Below are positions 1 through 7,154 of a stretch of 29,220 bases of DNA, piece by piece (positions within the stretch are counted from its first letter, which is position 1; every line of letters starts with the position of its first letter). The stretch is from Nitrospira lenta. Lineage in GTDB: Bacteria > Nitrospirota > Nitrospiria > Nitrospirales > Nitrospiraceae. Both the position numbers and the translations under genes were made by a program. Location of the stretch: the NCBI GenBank assembly GCA_945906715.1, contig CAMDRK010000003.1, positions 1-29,220 on the forward strand, read 5' to 3'. The notes under the pieces were generated by a model. It ran no database searches and was not told the origin of the DNA. It saw nothing but the letters and a program-made list of their open reading frames with translations.

Positions 1-981
1 CTGGTCTCTTCAGGGACCACGCCGAAGATGATTGAGCAGGAGTCTCAGGCGACGGTCGCCTATGGGGCGATGTTGTTGGAGAGTTTTGTCGGCGTGATGG
101 CTTTGATTGCGGCCTCAGTGTTGATTCCCGGTGATTATCTGGCGATCAATACGATGCTCTCCCCCGAGGCGCTGGCTGCAATGGGCTTTCCTGTTTCGCG
201 GATTCAAGAACTCTCGCAACTCGTCGAGGTGGAGGTGGCTGGCCGGCCTGGCGGGGCCGTGTCGCTCGCAGTCGGCATGGCGTCAATTTTTTCGGCGCTC
301 CCTGGTATGACCGGGTTGATGGCCTATTGGTATCAGTTTGCGTTGGTATTCGAGGCCTTGTTCATTTTGACGACGATCGATACTGGCACGCGTGTGGGAC
401 GCTATCTCATCCAGGAGATGGGTGGACGCTTCTACGCTCCGTTGCAGCGGATGAATTGGTGGCCTGGCGTATTGGTGAGTAGCGGGCTGATCGTGGGAGC
501 CTGGGGCTATCTCATCGGTGCTGGCAGCATTTCGACGCTCTGGCCGATGTTCGGCGCAGCGAATCAGTTGCTCGGCACCTTGGCCCTCTGTATCGGCACG
601 ACGGTGCTGATCAAGATGCGGAAGGCGCAGTATCTGTGGATCACCGCACTGCCGATGTTGTTTGTCGGCACGATCACGTTGATGGGGTCCTATGAGATGT
701 TTGGAATGTTTGTGAGCAAGGCTTCGTCCCTTGCCGATAGCGGGCAGGCCTTTGCGTTGTACTTGGATGCTGGGCTGGTGGCGGTGGTGGCCTTGCTCGC
801 GGTGATCGTCTTGGGCGATAGTATCAGGCAATGGTACGGCTATGTGATCTTGAAGCGGCCGTTCACCAGCAGCGAAGTGGTGGTGATGGCGGGTGGAAGT
901 TCGCCGAAAAGAATGCAGGCGACGATTTATCATGACAATGAGGAGCGGCGGTTGCAGTTGCCAGGCGGGGGGTGCTGCTAG
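1..981 (+). CDS. cstA: CstA-family carbon starvation / pyruvate transporter, C-terminal part (5' end outside window)
   Basis: The reading frame is open from the first base, so the gene begins upstream of the window. The first visible residues read LVSSGTTPKM, followed by an acidic stretch and then a long hydrophobic run containing GDYLAIN, which is typical of the conserved core of CstA/BtsT-type peptide and pyruvate transporters. About 326 residues remain, with roughly six to seven hydrophobic segments separated by short polar loops and a hydrophilic C-terminal tail (about the last 50 residues). CstA proteins sit in the inner membrane and take up pyruvate or peptides, classically when carbon is limiting. 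The stop codon at 979-981 is immediately followed by a long palindromic element. The family call is from recognition of conserved blocks; the substrate is not shown by the sequence. Confidence 0.85.
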   Translation: MVSSGTTPKMIEQESQATVAYGAMLLESFVGVMALIAASVLIPGDYLAINTMLSPEALAAMGFPVSRIQELSQLVEVEVAGRPGGAVSLAVGMASIFSALPGMTGLMAYWYQFALVFEALFILTTIDTGTRVGRYLIQEMGGRFYAPLQRMNWWPGVLVSSGLIVGAWGYLIGAGSISTLWPMFGAANQLLGTLALCIGTTVLIKMRKAQYLWITALPMLFVGTITLMGSYEMFGMFVSKASSLADSGQAFALYLDAGLVAVVALLAVIVLGDSIRQWYGYVILKRPFTSSEVVVMAGGSSPKRMQATIYHDNEERRLQLPGGGCC

Positions 982-1074
982 GAGTGGTCTGTTGATCTCC
1001 TGTGCTCGCGCAACGCGCGGTCTCGGAAGACCCTCGTTGGACGCGCGCAATGGGAGATCAAGCAGGCCACTCCT
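980..1074 (+). repeat. Structured intergenic repeat, copy A (95-nt bulged hairpin)
   Basis: Outer arms 980-1000 and 1053-1074 pair over 21 base pairs, with one G-T wobble and one bulged G (1062). Inside, CGCG at 1007-1010 can pair with 1042-1045, CAACG at 1011-1015 with CGTTG at 1035-1039, and GGTCT at 1019-1023 with AGACC at 1028-1032, closing a 4-nt loop CGGA. A second copy at 1656-1750 has the same span and core but different paired bases. The element begins at the stop codon of the cstA-like gene and has no T-run after it, so a simple intrinsic terminator is not indicated. It could be a REP-like interspersed repeat, a 3'-UTR structure or a small RNA domain; the function is unknown. Confidence 0.8.
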
Positions 1075-1135
1075 TGGAATATCGAAGAGAGTTTCTGGAG
1101 GACATAGATGGTTGAAGTGATGAGAGGAGGGGATT

Positions 1136-1633
1136 GTGGCTGAGCAATTTTCGTTCGATGTGGTTTCGGAAGTGGACATGCAAGAGATGAAGAATGTCGT
1201 GGATCAGGCGACGAAGGAGATCAAGCAGCGTTTCGACTTCAAGGACTCGAAGACGGAGATCACGTTGAAGGAGAAAGAAAAGGAACTGTCCCTGATCTCC
1301 GACGATGAGTATAAGCTCAATGCGGTGAACGACATTATCAAGACCAAGTGCGTGAAACGCGGGGTTTCGCTGAAGGCGTTCACCTACGGGACCGTTGAAC
1401 CGGCGCTGAGTGGCACGGTGCGCCAGGTGGCAAAGATTCAAAGCGGGATTGCGGCGGACAAGGCGAAAGAGGTGACGAAGGCGATCAAAGAGTCGAAGCT
1501 GAAAGTGCAGGCGCAGATTCAAGGCGAACAAGTGCGTGTGCTGAGTAAGAGCAAGGACGACCTTCAAGCGGCCATGGCGTTTCTCAAGGGCAAGGATTTT
1601 GGGATTGATCTCCAATTCACCAACTACCGCTAA
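1136..1633 (+). CDS. yajQ: YajQ-family nucleotide (cyclic di-GMP) binding protein
   Basis: The 165-residue product has the usual length of YajQ proteins and the family-typical N terminus (V/M)AEQFSFDVVSEVD. It also has the KEI..RFDFKDS and KTKCVKRGVS-type blocks expected of the two ferredoxin-like half domains. YajQ proteins are small cytosolic proteins; members have been described as cyclic di-GMP binding effectors. The GTG start at 1136 is chosen because a strong GAGGAGGGG ribosome site lies just before it and because the protein then begins exactly where family members do. The gene stands alone between two copies of the same structured repeat. Nothing in the sequence shows what it regulates here. 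Confidence 0.93.
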   Translation: MAEQFSFDVVSEVDMQEMKNVVDQATKEIKQRFDFKDSKTEITLKEKEKELSLISDDEYKLNAVNDIIKTKCVKRGVSLKAFTYGTVEPALSGTVRQVAKIQSGIAADKAKEVTKAIKESKLKVQAQIQGEQVRVLSKSKDDLQAAMAFLKGKDFGIDLQFTNYR

Positions 1634-1655
1634 CCCAGGATGCTGAAAATGGAGC

Positions 1656-1750
1656 GTATGACGCCCATGTCGGTCCCTTGCTCGCGGAACGCGCGCCCTC
1701 AGAAGGGCCTCGTTCGACGCGCGCAGTCGGACCGATCATGGGCGCCATAC
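1656..1750 (+). repeat. Structured intergenic repeat, copy B (95-nt bulged hairpin)
   Basis: Outer arms 1656-1676 and 1729-1750 pair over 20 base pairs, with one A-C mismatch (1661/1745) and one bulged T (1736). The core matches copy A nearly base for base outside the helices: TGCTCGCG, AACGCGCG, CCTCGTT and GACGCGCGCA are shared. The apical stem is GCCCT (1695-1699) with AGGGC (1704-1708) around the loop CAGA, and GAACG (1687-1691) pairs with CGTTC (1711-1715). Where copy A has C-G in that helix, copy B has G-C, and two apical pairs have also changed on both sides. It starts 22 nt after the yajQ stop codon and is in the same orientation as copy A. Confidence 0.8.
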
Positions 1751-1813
1751 TAAATAACGAGAACGAGCGAGCGTGGAAGGATCATTCATCGCACATCGTA
1801 TCAAGCTGAATTC

Positions 1814-2836
1814 ATGAAACGACTTGCCTTTCTGCTTCTGCTTCTGCTCAGCCATCCCCTTCTTGGTTGCAATCGCGGCGATCCTATTGTTGTCATTCAG
1901 CTCAATCCGAAGAATCCTGACATCATCTACGTCGCGACGAACGACTACATCTATAAGACGCGCGATGGGGGCCAGACTTGGACGAATTTGTCGCGAGGCA
2001 TGAGCCACTCGCGTGTAATTTCAATGGCGCTTGATCCGGCCTACCCGGCCACTGTGTATGCTGGCACGAAGGGCGATGCGGTCTTTAAGAGCCACGATGG
2101 CGGGCAACGCTGGGCTTCGATGCGTTCGGGGTTGGATGATGCAACGATCTCGTCGGTGGTCAATCAATTCCTTTTCGATCCGACGGACAGCAATCATATC
2201 TTTATTGCCACGACGATGGGTGTATCCGAGACGAGAGACGGCGGCGAGCATTGGGTGAAGAAAATGGAAGGGATGAAGGAAGTGTTGATGGTAGTCACGT
2301 TGGGTATGGATCCGACGAGACCGGCGATCTTATACGCGGGCACGAGCGGCGGAGTGTACAAGACGATCGACGAGGCAGGTCATTGGGAGAAGGTGAACAA
2401 TGGCCTCGTGTCGCCGGACATCATTAAGTCGTCACGCGCGCTCAGCGTGACGTCGGTGCTGGTCGATCCGTTTGAGCCGGATACGGTGTACGCGTCCACG
2501 TTGACGGGACTTTACAAGACAATCGATGGTGGGAAGGCTTGGGTACGGATCGGACAATCCCTACAAGACCAGATGTTGTTTTCGATGATCTTGGATCGCA
2601 CGAAGAAGGGTGTCATTTATCTGGGCGGTCGAGAAGGCGTCCACCGGAGCGAAGATGGTGGGGAGACGTGGGGCACGTTGAATACGGGTCTTGCGACGCT
2701 CAATATCCGATCGCTCGTGCAGAGTCCGACCGATCCGACCGTGTTCTATGCTGGCACGAACGGGAGTGGCTTGTATCGGAGTAAGAATCGTGGAGAATCA
2801 TGGGAATCGGTACCGACTGCGCTTCGGAGCCAGTGA
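1814..2836 (+). CDS. Lipoprotein with seven BNR/Ycf48-like propeller repeats
   Basis: The product is 340 residues. It starts with a lipoprotein signal peptide: MKR, a run of leucines and the lipobox LLGC, with the lipidated cysteine at residue 19. Asn at +2 does not suggest inner-membrane retention, so outer-membrane anchoring is plausible. The rest is built from seven repeats of about 45 residues marked by Asp-box-like motifs: DGGQTW, DGGQRW, DGGEHW, DEAGHW, DGGKAW, DGGETW and RGESW. Between them sit recurring DPTxxxxxYAGT phrases. This is the pattern of a seven-bladed beta-propeller of the BNR/sortilin/Ycf48 (photosystem II assembly factor-like) type. Such proteins bind partners or ligands, but no catalytic residues can be named. 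No good ribosome site is visible before the ATG. It converges with the minus-strand gene 6 nt downstream. Confidence 0.85.
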   Translation: MKRLAFLLLLLLSHPLLGCNRGDPIVVIQLNPKNPDIIYVATNDYIYKTRDGGQTWTNLSRGMSHSRVISMALDPAYPATVYAGTKGDAVFKSHDGGQRWASMRSGLDDATISSVVNQFLFDPTDSNHIFIATTMGVSETRDGGEHWVKKMEGMKEVLMVVTLGMDPTRPAILYAGTSGGVYKTIDEAGHWEKVNNGLVSPDIIKSSRALSVTSVLVDPFEPDTVYASTLTGLYKTIDGGKAWVRIGQSLQDQMLFSMILDRTKKGVIYLGGREGVHRSEDGGETWGTLNTGLATLNIRSLVQSPTDPTVFYAGTNGSGLYRSKNRGESWESVPTALRSQ

Positions 2837-2842
2837 GGGAGA

Positions 2843-3838
2843 TCACCGCTGTGGGCTGGTGCCGCGTTCTTGAATCGTTGAACCGACACTCGAGTCTCCG
2901 AGGCTTGAGCCCACCCCTGAACCGCCGAAACTCGACCCCACCGTCGAATCCGACAGGCTGGACCCCACGGTAGAACGTTGCAGTGATGAGCCAATCGCCG
3001 AAGACGACTCGCTGTTGAATGTCGACTCTCCGATCGAAGGCCCGGCGCGACCTGTTCCTCCGATGGCGAAGCCGGTCGGCCCTGATGCGCCGATCTCGTG
3101 GCTGTGGCGGGTAGAAGCTCCGATATCTTGTCCGGTTACGCCTTCCGCTCCAATGGTGTTGCCGGTCTTTGGAGTTTTTCCGATACTCGGTCCTGCCGCT
3201 GGTGCGCTGCCGATGCTGGCGCCTGTCTTTGGTCCTGTGGACAGCTTTGGCGCACGAATATCTCGCTCGATGGATTCCTCCATTTCACGAATAGCCTGAG
3301 CAGCTCGCCCTGACTCTTCAAAGTCGCCGGATTCGCGGGTGTTGCTGCTGATGCCAATGCGATTGAGGGTAGCGCGCAGCAGCTTGATGTCCGCTCGGGC
3401 CTTCGCCACCGGAAGGATCATCTCTCGCAGCATGATGCCGCGGGATGCCATCGAGTGATTGGAGAGCTTGGCCTGCATGGACTTGAGCAGATCGCCCACC
3501 TCATCGCCTACCTCGTCGATCTGTTGAAGCTCGGAGACGTCTGTCTTACAGCATTCAAGAAGTTGGTGGTATCGGTTGAGGAAGGCGGACACATCGCTTT
3601 GGAGGTTGTCAATTTTGAAATCTGTTGGTACGCGTTGAGGCTGCAGCGAATCGTCGCCCTGGCTTGGCTGTTTCTCGTCGACGAGGGGTACACAGCCTGG
3701 CGCCGGCCTTGATGAATATTGCTGGTCAGACTTGCGATCGGGACAGTAGTAAATGGTTGAGGCGGATTGGGTAAGATTTGGGAGGAGCCAGCCGGATGTG
3801 ATGGCCATAATGAGGAAGAGATGTTGCCTAATTTGCAC
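2843..3838 (-). CDS. Secreted protein with C-terminal 9-10-residue Gly-Ile/Val-Gly repeats, function unknown
   Basis: No firm family is recognised. From a GTG at 3838, preceded by a GGGGGAG ribosome site 9-10 nt upstream, the product is 331 residues. A Sec signal peptide (charged start, hydrophobic LFLIMAITSGWLLPNL, likely cleavage after QSA) is followed by a small two-cysteine segment (YYCPDR...APGCVPL) that resembles the DUF4124-type N-terminal module. A largely helical polar region of about 130 residues comes next. From about residue 200 onward there are about seven units of roughly ten residues ending in IG (KTGASIGS, AAGPSIGK, KTGNTIGA), then four units of nine residues (SLSDSTVGS, SFGGSGVGS, SLGDSSVGS). 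The frame is also open upstream to a TTG at 3928, but that start has no ribosome site and would bury the signal peptide. The protein is probably periplasmic or surface-exposed. Confidence 0.75.
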   Translation of the reverse strand: MQIRQHLFLIMAITSGWLLPNLTQSASTIYYCPDRKSDQQYSSRPAPGCVPLVDEKQPSQGDDSLQPQRVPTDFKIDNLQSDVSAFLNRYHQLLECCKTDVSELQQIDEVGDEVGDLLKSMQAKLSNHSMASRGIMLREMILPVAKARADIKLLRATLNRIGISSNTRESGDFEESGRAAQAIREMEESIERDIRAPKLSTGPKTGASIGSAPAAGPSIGKTPKTGNTIGAEGVTGQDIGASTRHSHEIGASGPTGFAIGGTGRAGPSIGESTFNSESSSAIGSSLQRSTVGSSLSDSTVGSSFGGSGVGSSLGDSSVGSTIQERGTSPQR

Positions 3839-4186
3839 AGGTACATTCTCCCCCTGAAACCAGGAAAATGCAATCAAACCAGCCTGCTTTGCATTATTGA
3901 CCGGGGGTAGCACTCGCGGAGACTGCAATTGTCGCTACGTTCATGCCAGAACTTCCTCTCGCTCAGTATTTTGCGGGTGGAATATCCTTGCTACACCCTC
4001 TTTTGGACAGCGGTATCAGCTGCCGGCATCTTCAAAAACTCAAGATACTTTGTCGTGAGGACAAGGATCGAGCGAGCAGCAAGAAGAGTCTCGTAAGTCC
4101 ATGAATTCGCTATTGACAAGTCTTTGAGTGAGTGTATACTGCGCCGAAGGTGGGAGAAAGTGGGTGAGTCTGGATAGTTCTAATCT
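3839..4186. other. Non-coding stretch between the divergent repeat-protein gene and rsmH
   Basis: About 350 bases separate the two divergent starts. The right end holds the strong promoter for the division cluster, listed separately. Near the left end is the inverted repeat AATGCAA (3867-3873) and TTGCATT (3889-3895), which could be an operator for the minus-strand gene, though it may be chance. No mraZ, no small gene with a ribosome site and no RNA gene were recognised in between. Confidence 0.6.
4113..4140 (+). promoter_or_regulatory. Sigma70-type promoter for the division and cell wall cluster
   Basis: A perfect -35 box TTGACA (4113-4118) and a -10 box TATACT (4135-4140) are separated by 16 nt. 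Transcription would start near 4147, giving a leader of about 40 nt before the rsmH ATG at 4187. It is the only strong promoter seen upstream of the tightly packed genes that follow. Confidence 0.8.
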
Positions 4187-5101
4187 ATGGATGATCGGCA
4201 TTCTCCTGTCATGCCTTCAGAGGTGCTGTATTGGCTTCTAGGTGATGGGCGGAATATTTTCCTGGATTGTACGGTGGGATACAGTGGGCATGCTGAGAAA
4301 CTGCTTGAGGGAAGTGGCCCTGATGGGAGACTTGTCGGTCTCGATCGGGACAGGTCGGCCATTGAGGCTAGTCGACAAAGGCTCTCGCGGTTCGGCACTC
4401 GCGCAATTTTGATGCATGGTCATTTCATGGAATTGAAACAACATCTATCGGAACAGGGATTGGCGCAGGTCGACGGAATTGTTTTTGACCTCGGCGTGTC
4501 CTCGCCTCAACTCGATGAACCAGCGCGCGGATTCAGCTTTCAACAGGATGGGCCTCTCGACATGCGCATGGATCAATCCATAGACGGGACCGCAGCTGAT
4601 CTGATCAATCGGTGGCCGGAAGCGCAGTTGGCCGACGCGATTTTTCAGTTCGGCGAAGAACGGTTTTCCCGGCGAATTGCTCGTGCCATCGTCCGCGCGC
4701 GTGAACGCCATCCGTTGGGGACAACGAAGGAGTTGGTCTCCGTAATCGAGGGGGCTGTCCCTGCAAATTATCGGCATGGCCGGCTTCACTGTGCTACCCG
4801 CACCTTCCAAGCCCTTCGTATTTCAGTGAATCAGGAGCTTGATTGCCTCGAATCGGCATTGCGCGATGCGGTGGATGTTCTGTCTCCCGGCGGCCGCGTC
4901 TGTGTGATTTCATTTCACTCGCTCGAAGATCGGATTGTGAAGCATACGTTTCGGGCGCTCTCCGGTAAGGAGGATACTGCATTGGTCGTGCTCACCAAGA
5001 AGCCGCAGGTTTCTACCAGAGAAGAATCAGACCGGAATCCCCGCTCCCGCAGTGCCAAATTGCGGGTTATTCAGCGGGTGTCCAAGGAGGGTCACTCATG
5101 A
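4187..5101 (+). CDS. rsmH: 16S rRNA (cytosine-1402-N4)-methyltransferase RsmH
   Basis: RsmH (MraW) methylates N4 of C1402 in 16S rRNA using S-adenosylmethionine and is classically the first or second gene of dcw clusters. The 304-residue product has the family length. It begins with HSPVMPSEVLYWL, the usual H-x-P-V-[LM] opening, and carries the SAM-binding motif at residues 27-35 (DCTVGYSGH). It also has GLDRD at 51-55, FDLGVSSPQLD at 100-110 with the following RGFSF and GPLDMRMD block, and CVISFHSLEDR near the C terminus. In the SAM loop the commonly seen G-x-G-G-H reads G-Y-S-G-H. The ribosome site before the ATG is weak. The stop overlaps the ftsL start (ATGA). Confidence 0.96.
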   Translation: MDDRHSPVMPSEVLYWLLGDGRNIFLDCTVGYSGHAEKLLEGSGPDGRLVGLDRDRSAIEASRQRLSRFGTRAILMHGHFMELKQHLSEQGLAQVDGIVFDLGVSSPQLDEPARGFSFQQDGPLDMRMDQSIDGTAADLINRWPEAQLADAIFQFGEERFSRRIARAIVRARERHPLGTTKELVSVIEGAVPANYRHGRLHCATRTFQALRISVNQELDCLESALRDAVDVLSPGGRVCVISFHSLEDRIVKHTFRALSGKEDTALVVLTKKPQVSTREESDRNPRSRSAKLRVIQRVSKEGHS

Positions 5102-5433
5102 AGATGTTGACGATTGTGGCCGGCGTGCTGCTGGTCTTTATGTTTGTGTGGGAACGCGTCGATGTCGTTCGGGTGGGTTATCAGATCGAACGGTTAAAAA
5201 CTCAAAAAGTATTGCTAGAGAGAGAGCGGGATCAATTGCAAGTGAAGTTTTCTGCGCTGACGGCTCCGGAGCGAATCGCGAAGGTGGCGACGGAAAAGTT
5301 GGGGCTCATTCCGCCACAGCAGGGACAAGTGCTGATGGTGCATCTGCAGGAAGACGCTCCGGTCCCGGTACTCCCACCCATAGTGCAAGTCCGTCTAGCG
5401 AGACATGATCCAACCGGGAGGAGGAACGAGTGA
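5098..5433 (+). CDS. ftsL: Cell division protein FtsL
   Basis: The 111-residue product is a small bitopic membrane protein. One hydrophobic segment (about residues 4-18, IVAGVLLVFMFVW) is followed by a leucine-rich coiled coil (about 27-60) and then the ERIAKVATEKLGL block that marks FtsL/DivIC-type proteins. FtsL works with FtsB and FtsQ in the periplasm to activate FtsW-FtsI. Sequence similarity in this family is low, so the call rests on architecture plus position between rsmH and ftsI. An AAGGAGG ribosome site lies 7 nt before the ATG, and both ends overlap their neighbours by 4 nt. Confidence 0.9.
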   Translation: MKMLTIVAGVLLVFMFVWERVDVVRVGYQIERLKTQKVLLERERDQLQVKFSALTAPERIAKVATEKLGLIPPQQGQVLMVHLQEDAPVPVLPPIVQVRLARHDPTGRRNE

Positions 5434-7148
5434 CTTCCGGCCCTTCTCGCGGTCGTCGCTATCTGATGCTGTTCCTGCTCTTCTGCGGGTTCGGCATCAT
5501 TCTATTCCGGCTGGTCACGCTCCAAGTGCTTCAAGCTGCAGAACTCACGGCCAAGGCCGATCGGCAACATCAAAAGACTGAGTCCTTCGAGGGAGCCAGA
5601 GGCATGGTATTGGATCGGCACGGCAAAGTGCTTGCCATGAACATGGAGGTACCATCCGTGTTCGGCGTACCAACGTCGATGGAGAGCCCGTCGATCGTCG
5701 CCCGTCACCTTTCTCCGGTGCTCCATATTCGAAGCGAAGAGCTTGAGAGAAAGCTGCGGCAAGATAAGAGCTTTGTGTGGTTAGCGCGAAAGCTCGATCC
5801 TGAGCAAGGCCGGCGGCTTGAACAATTGTCCTTGGACGGCATCGGTGTGGTGATGGAGGGGCGGCGGTATTATCCCAAGGGCCCGTTGCTGGCCCATGTC
5901 CTCGGATTTTCTGGAATGGACGGGCAAGGACTTGAGGGCCTCGAGCGCCGATACGATTCGCACCTGCATGGAGAAAAGCGAGTCACCGTGTTGCAGCGGG
6001 ATGCGTTCGGCCGCACGGTGTTTCCTAAGGGTGTGGCGGAGCAAGCGCCGACGCCGGGTCATGCTCTTACGCTGACCGTCGACGAGGTCATTCAATATAT
6101 TGCAGAAAAAGAACTCGAAGAGGCCGTCACCCATACTCATGCCAAGTCCGGGACGATCATCGTCATGGAACCGCAATCTGGTGCGATTCTCGCGATGGCT
6201 GTCAGTCCACGATTCGACCCGAATGTCGTGGCCGCGCTGACGCCAGATCGGTGGCGCAATCGGGCTTTGACGGATACGTACGAGCCTGGGTCGACCATGA
6301 AAATAGTGGTTGGAGCCGCAGCGCTTGAAGAGAAAGTGATGACGCCCAGTACAATGGTCTTTGGTGAAAACGGCCGTATGGTAGTCGCGAACACGACGAT
6401 TCATGACCATGACAAATTGGGCTGGATGACGTTTTCTGAGGCGATTCAGAAATCCAGCAACATCGGCGTCGCTAAAGTCGGGATGGCCCTCGGAGAGCAA
6501 CGGCTCTATCGCTACCTTCAAGTGTTCGGATTCGGTCAACGTACTGAGATCGATTTGCCGGGCGAAGTGAACGGACTGTTGAAGGCGCCCAAAGACTGGG
6601 GGCGCCGATCGCTGGCGTCGATTTCGATAGGACAAGAGGTCGGTGTAACGCCTCTCCAGATGGTATCGGCAGTAGCGGCGCTCGCCAATGGTGGTGTCAT
6701 GATGAAGCCCTACGTGGTGTCCGAAGTGCGCGACCAGAAAGGTCGCGTACTCAGAGAAGTACTGCCACAAGTGAAACGGCGCGTCGTGTCACCGGAGACG
6801 GCTAGGACGCTGACGACGATATTGGAAGGCGTTGTGACGAATGGGACCGGAACCAAGGCGGCCATCCCGGGTTTCCGCGTGGCAGGGAAAACCGGGACCG
6901 CGCAAAAAATCGATTCGCGAACCGGCGCCTATTCTTCCACTCAGTTTGTCGGATCGTTTGTCGGGTATGTGCCTGCCGAATCTCCTCGGCTGGCGATGAT
7001 TGTGATCCTGGATGAGCCTCAAGGCGAGTCCTGGGGCGGGACTGTGGCGGCGCCGGTCTTTCGGCAGGTTGGGGAGCAGGTGCTCAACTATCTTGGTGTG
7101 TCCAGAGACGACACGGTGAAAATCGCACTGGCGATGAAGGATCACTGA
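5430..7148 (+). CDS. ftsI: Septal peptidoglycan transpeptidase FtsI (PBP3, class B)
   Basis: FtsI cross-links septal peptidoglycan as partner of FtsW. The 572-residue protein has a short cytoplasmic start, one membrane anchor (about residues 11-30), a class B PBP dimerisation/pedestal region (about 50-210) and a transpeptidase domain. The three penicillin-binding motifs are present: STMK with active-site Ser288, SSN at 342-344 and KTGT at 487-490. No PASTA domains follow, in keeping with a Gram-negative-type FtsI. The GTG start at 5430 follows a GGGAGGAGG ribosome site at 5-nt spacing and overlaps the ftsL stop. Confidence 0.96.
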   Translation: MTSGPSRGRRYLMLFLLFCGFGIILFRLVTLQVLQAAELTAKADRQHQKTESFEGARGMVLDRHGKVLAMNMEVPSVFGVPTSMESPSIVARHLSPVLHIRSEELERKLRQDKSFVWLARKLDPEQGRRLEQLSLDGIGVVMEGRRYYPKGPLLAHVLGFSGMDGQGLEGLERRYDSHLHGEKRVTVLQRDAFGRTVFPKGVAEQAPTPGHALTLTVDEVIQYIAEKELEEAVTHTHAKSGTIIVMEPQSGAILAMAVSPRFDPNVVAALTPDRWRNRALTDTYEPGSTMKIVVGAAALEEKVMTPSTMVFGENGRMVVANTTIHDHDKLGWMTFSEAIQKSSNIGVAKVGMALGEQRLYRYLQVFGFGQRTEIDLPGEVNGLLKAPKDWGRRSLASISIGQEVGVTPLQMVSAVAALANGGVMMKPYVVSEVRDQKGRVLREVLPQVKRRVVSPETARTLTTILEGVVTNGTGTKAAIPGFRVAGKTGTAQKIDSRTGAYSSTQFVGSFVGYVPAESPRLAMIVILDEPQGESWGGTVAAPVFRQVGEQVLNYLGVSRDDTVKIALAMKDH

Positions 7149-7154
7149 AAGCCT

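Noticed and set aside
283..1179. A 298-codon minus-strand open frame across the cstA-like gene and the first structured repeat.
   Set aside because: Composition is typical of an antisense shadow (His, Arg and Pro rich), and it runs through the palindromic element and the yajQ start without any supporting signal.
2865..3010. Regular 27-nt DNA periodicity that could be mistaken for a CRISPR or satellite array.
   Set aside because: The period corresponds to nine codons of the minus-strand repeat protein, units are imperfect and there are no unique spacers.
3839..3928. A 30-codon N-terminal extension of the minus-strand repeat protein from a TTG start.
   Set aside because: It has no ribosome site and would place a signal peptide in the interior of the protein; the GTG at 3838 has a good site.
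5781..6770. A 329-codon open frame on the minus strand inside ftsI.
   Set aside because: It is antisense to a well-conserved gene, rich in His and Arg as expected from reverse reading of GC-rich code, and has no ribosome site or known motif. Similar long antisense frames at 15165-16277 and 20668-21672 were rejected for the same reason.
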